This document shows positions 1-6,105 of a DNA stretch of 6,117 bases, in pieces. The stretch's first letter is position 1; each line of letters begins with the position of its first letter. Origin of the DNA: Acidobacteriaceae bacterium. Lineage in GTDB: Bacteria > Acidobacteriota > Terriglobia > Terriglobales > Acidobacteriaceae. Under the pieces are notes generated by a model, which ran no database searches, was not told where the DNA came from, and saw only the letters and a list, made by a program, of their open reading frames with translations. The position numbers and the translations under genes were made by a program. Location of the stretch: assembly GCA_003166055.1 (NCBI GenBank), contig PMWR01000413.1:1934-8050 (forward strand). Reading direction: 5' to 3'.

Positions 1-1512
1 GCGGTGCGCGGGGCGCTGGGCGCATCGCGTGTGCGATTGTCGCGGCAGTTTGTTACCGAGGCGGTGACGCTGGTTGTGGCAGGCAGCGCGATGGGGCTCG
101 GACTCGCTTATGGCGGCATGAAGGGATTGAGCGGGTTGATGTCGAAGGACTGGATGGACGGGATGCCGTTTTTGCGCGGGCTGGGGTTGAATCCACGCGT
201 GCTGATTTTTGCGGCGTGCCTGGCTGTGCTTGCGGGGATTCTGTTTTCGATCACGCCCATTCTGCATTTCAGATTTTCAGACATGCGCGATGGATTGACG
301 GAGGGCGGGCGCGGGTCCGCGGGAACGCTATGGCGGCGGATGGGCGCGAACCTGGTGGTGATTGAGCTGGCGACCGCGTTGGTATTGCTGGCGGGGGCGG
401 GCTTGCTGGGTAAGAGCTTGTACAGACTTTTGCACGAGGACCTTGGATTCAGGGCTGACCATCTGGCGACTGTGAACGTGCATGTGCCCGAGAGTGTGGC
501 TCCCAAGCCTGCGCAGGTGCTCGCATTTGAGCGTGCGCTGCTGGAGCGGGCTTCCGCGATGCCGGGAGTCGAATCGGCAGCGGCGATGGATGTGCTGCCG
601 GTGAGTTGCAACTGCGATACGGATTGGGTGCGGTTTGTGGGAAGGCCTTACAACGGCATTCACAACGAGGTGAATGATCGTGTGGTGAGTGTGGGGCTGT
701 TTCGGACCTTGCAGGTCAGGCTGAAGAGCGGACGTTTTTTCACCGAGCAGGACGATGCGAATTCGCCTAAAGTGGTTCTTATTAACGAGGCCTTCGCGCG
801 GAAGTATTTTCCTGGGGAAGATCCGATTGGGAAAAAGATGGGCGACACCGATCTGACGCCGGCATCGATTCGCCAGATTGTTGGATTGGTGGAAGATTTG
901 AAGGAAGCGGGATTGGATCAGGAACAATGGCCCGCCGAGTACGAGGCGTTCAACCAGAGTCCGAGCTCTTACTATTCACTTATATTGCGCACTTCGCAGA
1001 ATCCGGGAGCGGTCTTAACAGCGCTGGCGCCGATGATTCACGGGGTGAATCCCAACGTGAGCGTTGATTGGCAAAGGACGATGGAGGATCGGATCGACGA
1101 TTCCGAGGCTGCGAATATTCATCGTTCGGCGGCGTACCTGTTCGGTGGCTTCGCGGTTTTGGCGCTGGTGTTGGGGGTGGTGGGACTGTACGGAGTGATT
1201 GCGTTTTCGGTGGGTCGTAGGACGCGTGAGATCGGCGTGCGCATGGCGCTGGGCGCGCAGAGGAGTTCGGTCTATCGTTTGGTGTTGAAAGAGGCGGGAC
1301 GGCTCATCGCAGTGGGCGTTGTGCTAGGGCTGGCGGGTTCAGTGGGCGCGGCGATGCTTATGCGGAAGCTGCTGTTCGGGGTGCAGGCGTGGGATGCGTG
1401 GACGCTGATTGGCGTAGCAGTGGTACTGGCGATTTCAGCGTTGATGGCCAGCTATTTTCCGGCGAGACAGGCGGCTTCGGTTGATCCTGCGGAAGCGTTG
1501 CGTGCGGAGTGA
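1..1512 (+). CDS. ABC transporter permease, MacB/FtsX-like (ADOP type), C-terminal part
   Basis: Inner-membrane permease of the MacB/FtsX class; the partial reading frame is open from base 1 and stops with TGA at 1510-1512. Counting from base 1 (503 residues), the window opens inside the first FtsX domain, at an ALGASR motif (residues 6-11). Membrane segments follow at about 22-40, 67-88 and 117-136. A large extracytoplasmic core domain spans about 137-376 and includes NEAFARKYFPGEDPIGKK. The second FtsX domain has segments at about 378-404, 436-455 and 466-487, with REIGVRMALGAQ near 409 and the typical C-terminal DPAEALR. Two FtsX halves in one chain fit the ADOP family common in Acidobacteriota, usually about 800-880 aa, so roughly 300-380 residues lie upstream. 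Such permeases are thought to drive mechanotransmission or efflux with an ATPase partner; the substrate is unknown. A GTG at base 4 is an internal valine, not a start. Confidence 0.93.
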   Translation, partial: AVRGALGASRVRLSRQFVTEAVTLVVAGSAMGLGLAYGGMKGLSGLMSKDWMDGMPFLRGLGLNPRVLIFAACLAVLAGILFSITPILHFRFSDMRDGLTEGGRGSAGTLWRRMGANLVVIELATALVLLAGAGLLGKSLYRLLHEDLGFRADHLATVNVHVPESVAPKPAQVLAFERALLERASAMPGVESAAAMDVLPVSCNCDTDWVRFVGRPYNGIHNEVNDRVVSVGLFRTLQVRLKSGRFFTEQDDANSPKVVLINEAFARKYFPGEDPIGKKMGDTDLTPASIRQIVGLVEDLKEAGLDQEQWPAEYEAFNQSPSSYYSLILRTSQNPGAVLTALAPMIHGVNPNVSVDWQRTMEDRIDDSEAANIHRSAAYLFGGFAVLALVLGVVGLYGVIAFSVGRRTREIGVRMALGAQRSSVYRLVLKEAGRLIAVGVVLGLAGSVGAAMLMRKLLFGVQAWDAWTLIGVAVVLAISALMASYFPARQAASVDPAEALRAE

Positions 1513-1516
1513 GACG

Positions 1517-1541
1517 ACAGATTACAGATTACAGATTACAG
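1517..1541. repeat. 7-bp tandem repeat, unit ATTACAG, about 3.6 copies
   Basis: Three perfect ATTACAG units (1521-1541) are preceded by a partial unit ACAG (1517-1520). The array starts a few bases after the permease stop codon, at the edge of the convergent spacer. It is AT-richer than its surroundings. It is too short to be a minisatellite of known function and may be slippage-prone. Confidence 0.85.
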
Positions 1542-1565
1542 TTTCCGAAATTCGGCTTCATGCTT

Positions 1566-1601
1566 CCCATCCATTCCGCAAAAACAAGCGGAATGGATGG
1601 G
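1566..1601. repeat. Perfect 14-bp inverted repeat; candidate bidirectional terminator or REP-like element
   Basis: The left arm CCCATCCATTCCGC (1566-1579) is the exact reverse complement of the right arm GCGGAATGGATGGG (1588-1601), with the 8-base loop AAAAACAA between them. It sits between two convergent genes, the permease (+) and the DUF1501 gene (-), where a terminator is expected on both strands. No run of T follows on either strand, so it is not a canonical intrinsic terminator. The alternative is a dispersed hairpin repeat (REP/MITE-like). The structure is certain; the role is inferred. Confidence 0.7.
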
Positions 1602-1627
1602 GCACGGTGCATTGATTGCATGAAGCA

Positions 1628-1664
1628 GATCCTTCGACTTCGCTACGCTCCGCTCAGCATGACA
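1628..1664. repeat. Probable dispersed intergenic repeat (GATCCTTCGACTTCGCT type)
   Basis: This 37-base stretch begins GATCCTTCGACTTCGCTACG and ends in CGCTCAGCATGACA, with three CGCT tetramers in the middle. I recall nearly the same string as a recurring intergenic sequence in many Acidobacteriota and some other soil bacteria; that is from memory, not a search. A run of five T (1667-1671) follows soon after and could help terminate plus-strand transcripts. It lies 23 bases beyond the DUF1501 stop codon. Confidence 0.5.
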
Positions 1665-1686
1665 GCTTTTTCTGGTTCAAACATTT

Positions 1687-2946
1687 CTAGATGACGTTGA
1701 GGAAGCCGGCGGAGCGGAGCTTGGCGCCGGGGAAGACAAGGTCAAGGTTGTTGGCGCCGATGGTTTTGCTGACGGCTTCGCCTAAGACCTGGCGGAAGTC
1801 GGTGGTGACGGCGAGGTCGCGGCCCTCGTTCAACTCATGATCGGCTAGACCGGGCCAGCGGCCGTAGACTTTGCCGCCTTTGACATTGCCCCCGAGAACA
1901 AACATCGCATTGGCGTGGCCGTGGTCGGTGCCGCCGGTGCCGTTCTGGCGCGCGGTGCGGCCAAATTCGGACATCGTGACAAGAGTGACGTTCTCCGCAG
2001 CGTCGCCCATGTCTTGCCAGAAGGCGGCGATGGCTGTTGAGAACTCACGCAGGCGGTCTGAGAGCTGGCCGTTGACTCCGCCTTGATTTTGGTGTGTGTC
2101 CCAACCGCCGACGTCGGTGAAGGCCGCTTCAACGCCGAGGTTGGACTTGAGCAGTTGCGCAATCTGCTTCATGTTGTTGCCGAAGTCGTTGTTGGGGTAT
2201 TCGATGCCAGCGGCGGGCTTGTACTGTGCGGGATTGGCATCGCGCAGCATTTTGACGGCTTCAAAGGTTTCGTCGCCGGCGGCGTGGAAGATGCGGTCGC
2301 CGCTGTCGCCGTACATGGCTTCGAAGGCGTTGGCGGCGACTGAGGGAGTGGGGCCGTGTTGGCCAACGACGAAGTTATTGAGGTTGGAGAGCGCGATGGC
2401 TGGTACCTTGCCGGCCAATGTGCGAGGAACCTGGGAGCCGAGCGCCAGTGCGCGGAAGGCTGTGTGCTGCTCGCAGGTGCCGGCGCAGGGATGGCGCAGG
2501 TCCTCAGCCTGGAGCGCGCGGTTGAGCCAGCCGTCTTCAGTGCTTTTGACGCCGGGCGTGCCGGACTCCATGTAGTCTTGCGCGTCGAAGTGGGAGCGGG
2601 ACATGTCGGGCGAGCCGGCCGCGTGAACGACGGCGAGATGACCCTGGTCATAAAGCGGTTTGAATGCAGCGAGCGAGGGATGCAGCCCAAAGAATCCGTC
2701 GAGATCGAGAACCTGGGTTTCGGGAATGGCGATGCCGGGGCGCATGGCGTAGTAGTTCTTTTCGCGATAGGGAACGACCACGTTGAGGCCGTCGGCCGCG
2801 CCGCGCTGGAAGATGACGACGAGACGGCGGCCAGGGGCTGTCGCGGCTTCGGCCATCACGGAGCGGACCAGAAAGCTTGGGATTACGGCGGTGCCGGCGA
2901 TGGCCAGTGCTCCATTGCGCAGGAAGAATCTACGGTTGGTCTGCAT
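1687..2946 (-). CDS. DUF1501 domain protein with Tat signal peptide
   Basis: Exported protein of 419 aa, the full length usual for DUF1501 (COG4102), a family related to the alkaline phosphatase/sulfatase fold. The N-terminus carries a twin-arginine signal (NRRFFLRNG, residues 4-12, then a hydrophobic stretch to about 32), so it should be folded, perhaps with a metal, before export. Family blocks in order: FQRGAADGLNVVVPY (46-60), FFGLHPSLAAFKPLYD (85-100), GSPDMSRSHFDAQDYMESG (111-129), GGWDTHQNQ (280-288), TMSEFGRTARQNG (324-336), DHGHANAMFVLGG (341-353) and TTDFRQVLGE (381-390). Candidate metal or catalytic residues are H119, D283, H285, E327, D341, H342 and H344, inferred from conservation pattern only. 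C154 and C158, a CxxxC, are its only cysteines. The ATG start has an AAGAGGT site 5-6 bases upstream. It lies 31 bases after the DUF1800 gene, so the two are very likely one transcript. The actual substrate is unknown. Confidence 0.95.
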   Translation of the reverse strand: MQTNRRFFLRNGALAIAGTAVIPSFLVRSVMAEAATAPGRRLVVIFQRGAADGLNVVVPYREKNYYAMRPGIAIPETQVLDLDGFFGLHPSLAAFKPLYDQGHLAVVHAAGSPDMSRSHFDAQDYMESGTPGVKSTEDGWLNRALQAEDLRHPCAGTCEQHTAFRALALGSQVPRTLAGKVPAIALSNLNNFVVGQHGPTPSVAANAFEAMYGDSGDRIFHAAGDETFEAVKMLRDANPAQYKPAAGIEYPNNDFGNNMKQIAQLLKSNLGVEAAFTDVGGWDTHQNQGGVNGQLSDRLREFSTAIAAFWQDMGDAAENVTLVTMSEFGRTARQNGTGGTDHGHANAMFVLGGNVKGGKVYGRWPGLADHELNEGRDLAVTTDFRQVLGEAVSKTIGANNLDLVFPGAKLRSAGFLNVI

Positions 2947-2951
2947 GGTGA

Positions 2952-2958
2952 ACCTCTT
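2952..2958 (-). promoter_or_regulatory. Ribosome binding site of the DUF1501 gene
   Basis: On the minus strand this reads AAGAGGT, placed just upstream of the ATG at 2946-2944. It lies inside the 31-base gap to the preceding DUF1800 stop codon, so the downstream gene of the pair has its own initiation signal and need not rely on tight translational coupling. Confidence 0.7.
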
Positions 2959-2977
2959 GCTGCCGAGTCTGCGTTGG

Positions 2978-5248
2978 TTATCTTCGTTGAAATTCCGGGG
3001 AGCCTAACAATAGTCCTGCTAGCAGTTGATCTTGTTTTTCGAGCGCCGATGCGGCTTGCTTTGGGTTCATGGGCCTGGGCGGCGCCGATGTGCTTGCTGC
3101 TATTGAGGGGGAAGCCTGTGCAGCTAGCTGTTGTAAGACGGCCGAGCGCGTCGAATCGCTCACACCGCCGGCGACGAGGATCGACTCGAGGCGATGCTCT
3201 TCAACATCCGGCGGCGGGATATTTGCGGGATCGATTGCTGTGGCAACGTTGTGCATCACGGCGGGTGAGCCGTTGTTTTCCGCAAGCTGCACGGTGCCGA
3301 AAGCGGGCGGCGGTGCGATGTTCACGGCTATGCCCTGAAATCTGTTGGCCGCGAGCGTGAGCGCGAAATTCATCCGGTTGACGAGGGCTCCGGTGCTGAC
3401 CCAGTCGGACGAATCCCACTTGTAGCCGGTGGGAGGCACCGCGCCGTAAAGCGGCATGCCCATTTCGCGCAAGGCATTGATCAAAGGCTGCATATTGGCG
3501 GTGTCCACCTTGGCGGCGCGGGCGGCGGAGACGACGTACTCGATGGGCGTTTTGACCTTGGCGCGATAAGCGCCCGTGGCCCAGAACTCAGGGGAGTGAA
3601 AGAGCGTCTTGAGAACTGTGCTTATGTCGCCGTCGCTGGCAAGGTAAGACTGGGCCATGCGATCCACGAGGGTCTTCGGAGGATCGTCGCCTACGAAGCG
3701 GATTGCCAGCTTGCGGGAGAGGAACTGGGCCGTCGCGGGGCGAGTGGCGAGCATGTGCAGCAACTCGCGGCCTTCCTTTTCGCCGCTTTCCTTGATCTTT
3801 TTGCCGAGAACTTTTTTGCTGCCGGGTTCGTGGCGATTCTCGTCGAATTTGAAGCCGCCGCCTCGCTGCGGACGATCGACAGTCCAGCCTGTGAGGACGC
3901 GCGCTACCTGGGTTACGTCCGCCTGCGTATAGCCGCCGTTGACGCCCAAAGTTTGTAACTCCATGAGCTCGCGGGCGTAGTTTTCATTGAGACCCTCGGG
4001 AGCTGCTTTTTTTGCGTTAGGATTACGTGCGGCCCGCTCTTTTGCTTTCTCGGCGGCCGGCGAATCGGGGCCCATGCTGCTGGCGTTGTCGAGGTAGAGA
4101 AGCATGGCAGGGCTGTGCGCAGTGGCTTCAAGCAGGTCTTCAAACTTGCCCAGCGCGTTGGGGCGAACCACGTCGCGCCCATAACTCACGAGATAGTAGG
4201 GGGTTGCTTCGTTCTTATGAAGGTAGACATTGAAGTGATTGAGCCAGAAATCGGTCATCACTTCCTGGAGCTGGGCGTTGGAGTAGATGTCGCGGACCAG
4301 GCGCTGGCTTGCCAATTCATCTGCAATAAGGCGCTGCGGGTTCTCAAGCGCGGCCACAAACTCCTTCTGAGCCGGGTTGAGACCAGCCAGGAGCGCGGTG
4401 CGCTGGGGCGGCTTGAGGGCCTTTCGGAAGGCGTCGAACTGAGGCTGCTTCATGACAGCAAGGCGAGCTAAGCGGCTTTGCACGGGGAGGGCGAGAATTT
4501 CGGAGATGAGCGCCGGATCGAAGGCAGGGGGCTCGGGTTTATCGGCGGTCGGGGCCATGTTCATCTGGCCGGTTTGTTGCAGCGATGGGGGCTGGATTTG
4601 GTCCGATGCTTGTTCGGCCTGCGGCGTGATCTTCCCCGTGGTGTCCATGCCTGGGGCGCTGGCTGTTTCAGCCATGGATTGGGCCATGGCCGGGTTGGGC
4701 ATGGGTGGGTTAGTGCTGTCTGGGTTGGTGATAGTGGCGATGGCTGATGCTTGTTGCTGCTTCCGCCGATCCTTTTCCTGCCTTCTGAACTCAACGCGGG
4801 CCATTTCGTTTTCGTAGATGGCGCGGAGCGCGGGGCGATCGGGGATGGGCGCTTTGCCGTCGATTGCCTGGCGGATCACTGCATTGCTGGGAAAGTAGTA
4901 GAGCAGACCCTGCGGGTCGCCCTGCATGGCGGGGAAGTCGGCGAGGCGAGCTTCGATGCCGGACTGGTCGAGAGTTTCAGGGTGCAATTGCAGATCGAAC
5001 CATTTCTCGAGGCCCATAACGCGGACGGCTTCAAGGTCGCCTGGGCGGACTCCGAATGTGAAGCGGTTGAGGGCGTGAAGGATGCGCTCATCGCCATGCA
5101 ACTGGCCGGGCTGATAGGCTGGGCGGGCGGCAGGATGCCTGCTCGCCTGGTTGGGTTGGGGCGCCGCTTCCGCCATGGCCGGGGCGGAGGGGCTGACAAG
5201 GCCGAGGCACATGAGAGCGGCGATCGGTCCTCTGCACTGTTTGATCAA
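2978..5248 (-). CDS. DUF1800 domain protein, Sec signal peptide, TTG start
   Basis: Exported protein of 756 aa in the DUF1800 (COG5267) family, function not established. The frame stays open up to an ATG at 5533, but I chose the TTG at 5248-5246. AGGGAGAG precedes it at ideal distance, and translation from it opens with a textbook signal peptide (MIKQCRGPIAALMCLGLVSP, likely cut after AMA at 26). Family blocks: HALNRFTFGVRPGDLEAV (58-75), EVMTDFWLNHFNVY (329-342), NENYARELMELQTLGVNGGY (421-440), ARVLTGW (449-455), ATAQFLSRKLAIRFVGDDPP (505-524), YRAKVKTPIEYVVSA (561-575), YGAVPPTGYKW (601-611), TGALVNRMNFAL (619-630) and the C-terminal LLGSPEFQRR. Between the first block and the core, residues about 155-243 form a low-complexity Gln/Pro/Met/Ala-rich stretch, probably disordered. 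A second such stretch lies at about 705-735. It is the first gene of an operon with the DUF1501 gene. Confidence 0.92.
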   Translation of the reverse strand: MIKQCRGPIAALMCLGLVSPSAPAMAEAAPQPNQASRHPAARPAYQPGQLHGDERILHALNRFTFGVRPGDLEAVRVMGLEKWFDLQLHPETLDQSGIEARLADFPAMQGDPQGLLYYFPSNAVIRQAIDGKAPIPDRPALRAIYENEMARVEFRRQEKDRRKQQQASAIATITNPDSTNPPMPNPAMAQSMAETASAPGMDTTGKITPQAEQASDQIQPPSLQQTGQMNMAPTADKPEPPAFDPALISEILALPVQSRLARLAVMKQPQFDAFRKALKPPQRTALLAGLNPAQKEFVAALENPQRLIADELASQRLVRDIYSNAQLQEVMTDFWLNHFNVYLHKNEATPYYLVSYGRDVVRPNALGKFEDLLEATAHSPAMLLYLDNASSMGPDSPAAEKAKERAARNPNAKKAAPEGLNENYARELMELQTLGVNGGYTQADVTQVARVLTGWTVDRPQRGGGFKFDENRHEPGSKKVLGKKIKESGEKEGRELLHMLATRPATAQFLSRKLAIRFVGDDPPKTLVDRMAQSYLASDGDISTVLKTLFHSPEFWATGAYRAKVKTPIEYVVSAARAAKVDTANMQPLINALREMGMPLYGAVPPTGYKWDSSDWVSTGALVNRMNFALTLAANRFQGIAVNIAPPPAFGTVQLAENNGSPAVMHNVATAIDPANIPPPDVEEHRLESILVAGGVSDSTRSAVLQQLAAQASPSIAASTSAPPRPMNPKQAASALEKQDQLLAGLLLGSPEFQRR

Positions 5249-5252
5249 CGGA

Positions 5253-5260
5253 CTCTCCCT
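5253..5260 (-). promoter_or_regulatory. Ribosome binding site that fixes the TTG start of the DUF1800 gene
   Basis: The minus strand reads AGGGAGAG, followed by TCCG and then TTG. The GGGAG core is 6 bases from the start codon. Together with the signal peptide that begins exactly there, it overrides the longer reading frame reaching up to 5533. Confidence 0.8.
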
Positions 5261-5300
5261 GTTCTGTGCCTTGGGCGATGGAGGATGCAACCCGGATTTT

Positions 5301-5336
5301 CTTCCCAATCCAGATTCTCTCCCTAATTCAGACCCT
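5301..5336. repeat. Imperfect 18-bp tandem direct repeat
   Basis: CTTCCCAATCCAGATTCT (5301-5318) is followed directly by CTCCCTAATTCAGACCCT (5319-5336), with 13 of 18 positions identical. It lies about 50 bases upstream of the DUF1800 start, where a paired regulator site could sit, but chance is quite possible. Confidence 0.4.
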
Positions 5337-5462
5337 GCCCGATCGCGAAAGTTGTTCGACGGACCCAGAAAGACTGAGTTATGCTTGCGCTGGAGCAAGT
5401 CATCCTGCCAAGTTAGACGATTTACCGTCGCATCGAAACAGGCCCAGCGGCAAAAGCACTCC

Positions 5463-5469
5463 AAGGAGA
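5463..5469 (+). promoter_or_regulatory. Ribosome binding site of the small ORF
   Basis: AAGGAGA (AAGGAG at 5463-5468) lies 9 bases upstream of the ATG at 5478. It is one of the stronger Shine-Dalgarno matches in the window and the main reason to take the 42-aa ORF seriously. Confidence 0.6.
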
Positions 5470-5477
5470 CCGCAGCC

Positions 5478-5606
5478 ATGAAACTTGTTCCCGGCGCACT
5501 CATGCTTTTCACGCTTACATTTTGCCTGATCACAGGTTATCCCCAGTTGCTGGTTCTCGTCGCCGAAGCCGCGCTGGGTTCTTCTCAGGCCCTGGAAATC
5601 AAGTGA
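5478..5606 (+). CDS. Small hydrophobic protein, 42 aa, unknown function
   Basis: The ORF starts ATG AAA, has a good AAGGAG site 9 bases upstream and ends with TGA at 5604-5606. The peptide opens with MKLVPGALMLFTLTFCLITG, one Lys and then a hydrophobic run, like a signal peptide or membrane anchor. A second apolar stretch (QLLVLVAEAAL, about 23-33) and a short polar tail ending EIK follow. The single Cys at 16 follows Phe and does not fit a lipobox. Annotation pipelines could easily miss it, because the same frame stays open far upstream and the product is short. It is divergent from the DUF1800 operon and converges on the cupin gene with 17 bases between stop codons. I recognise no family. 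It may be a small membrane protein, a peptide remnant, or noncoding. Confidence 0.5.
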   Translation: MKLVPGALMLFTLTFCLITGYPQLLVLVAEAALGSSQALEIK

Positions 5607-5618
5607 GCGTTACACGCT
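5606..5618. terminator. Short inverted repeat between convergent stop codons, weak terminator candidate
   Basis: AGCGT (5606-5610) pairs with ACGCT (5614-5618) around the loop TAC. It falls in the 17-base gap between the small ORF and the cupin gene. With a 5-bp stem and no adjacent T run, it is a weak candidate at best. Confidence 0.25.
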
Positions 5619-5623
5619 GAGCA

Positions 5624-6094
5624 TTACTTTTCCTTCACCTTAACAACGAAATAGATGAGCGTGCTCCCCTTGGGAACGAGCATCTGGTGTGGCGTATTGG
5701 CGGGAATGTGGACTACATCGCCCTGACTCAGGGCGGTTCTGGTTCCGTTCTGCACAGAGGTTCCCCGGATCTCTCCGGGACTGACGGTTTTCGGGTTTTC
5801 GATGGTGCCGCCGGTCAGGAGCGTGGCGTTTCCCTGGACGAGGAAGAAGAAGTCCGCATAATTCTCATGAACCTCGGCGCCTCCATCCTTGTGCCGCAGA
5901 GCGATCATTGTGTAGTGGCCTGGATACTCATTCAGCTTGCTGCTCGCAGAACCTTCGGGGCCCTGCGCTTTTGAGTTCAGTTCCTGAGCCTTCTCGATCA
6001 ACTGGCTCTGGGTGAAATGATCGATCGTCGGCGTCTGCGCAAAGGCCATCGGCAGCGCGCACGCAACAGCTAGAATTGCAATCGTTCTTCGCAT
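5624..6094 (-). CDS. Exported single-domain cupin protein
   Basis: Protein of 156 aa with a Sec signal peptide (MRRTIAILAVACALPMAFAQ, likely cut after AFA at 19) and one cupin barrel (about 60-152). Cupin motif 1 is at 68-89 (H68, then EVHENYADFFFLVQG) and motif 2 at 125-138 (GDVVHIPANTPHQM). H76 and H136 hold the expected metal positions, but the second His of the usual HxH is N78 and the acidic position is D81, so the classic site is incomplete; H68 might help. I recall similar exported cupins in Acidobacteriota with the same HEN pattern, so this may be a subfamily trait and not decay. The ATG has GGAGGT 5 bases upstream. The protein probably acts in the periplasm; its ligand is unknown. 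The 376-base gap to the DUF1800 gene, with an opposing ORF inside it, argues against a shared transcript. Confidence 0.92.
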   Translation of the reverse strand: MRRTIAILAVACALPMAFAQTPTIDHFTQSQLIEKAQELNSKAQGPEGSASSKLNEYPGHYTMIALRHKDGGAEVHENYADFFFLVQGNATLLTGGTIENPKTVSPGEIRGTSVQNGTRTALSQGDVVHIPANTPHQMLVPKGSTLIYFVVKVKEK

Positions 6095-6099
6095 TGAGG

Positions 6100-6105
6100 A
6101 CCTCC
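6100..6105 (-). promoter_or_regulatory. Ribosome binding site of the cupin gene
   Basis: The minus strand reads GGAGGT, then CCTCA, then the ATG at 6094-6092. This is the strongest Shine-Dalgarno in the window and supports this start. The promoter must lie beyond or at the window end, since only 12 bases remain upstream. Confidence 0.75.

Larger units (their letters stand above)
1687..5260 (-). other. Two-gene operon DUF1800-DUF1501
   Basis: Both genes are on the minus strand with a 31-base gap and no terminator-like structure between them. Each has its own ribosome binding site. DUF1800 and DUF1501 genes are neighbours in many Acidobacteriota, Planctomycetota and other genomes (family knowledge), so the pair probably acts together outside the cytoplasmic membrane. 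One is routed by Sec and the other by Tat. Co-transcription is inferred from spacing, not shown. Confidence 0.8.
5249..5477. promoter_or_regulatory. Divergent spacer between the DUF1800 operon and the small plus-strand ORF
   Basis: This 229-base stretch must hold the leader and promoter of the minus-strand operon and, if the small ORF is real, those of that ORF too. I could not find a convincing -35/-10 pair for either direction. It contains an imperfect 18-bp tandem repeat (5301-5336), a small hairpin (CTTGC 5384-5388 with GCAAG 5395-5399) and the two ribosome binding sites. The location is inferred from gene layout alone. Confidence 0.4.

Noticed and set aside
328..927. Minus-strand open frames inside the permease gene
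   Set aside because: They are antisense to a clear permease domain, and their Arg/His/Gln-rich translations are typical of antisense shadows.
1509..1694. Plus-strand 61-codon frame overlapping the permease stop codon
   Set aside because: It is built almost entirely from the tandem repeat, the hairpin and the dispersed repeat, has no ribosome binding site of its own, and runs into the end of the DUF1501 gene.
2356..3360. Long plus-strand open frame of 334 codons opposite the DUF1501/DUF1800 genes
   Set aside because: It spans the antisense of two well-supported conserved genes and their junction, and its translation has no recognisable motif. Long antisense frames are expected in GC-rich coding DNA.
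4751..5326. Plus-strand open frame of 191 codons opposite the DUF1800 N-terminus
   Set aside because: It mirrors the DUF1800 coding frame and shows no domain-like composition or ribosome binding site that I can support.
5352..5385. Possible promoter for the small ORF (TTGTTC and TATGCT)
   Set aside because: The spacing is 22 bases and both elements are poor matches, so I did not annotate it.
5151..5606. Longer 151-codon version of the small plus-strand ORF
   Set aside because: It would overlap the DUF1800 signal peptide region, and the upstream part looks noncoding. The good ribosome binding site and the hydrophobic start both point to the ATG at 5478.
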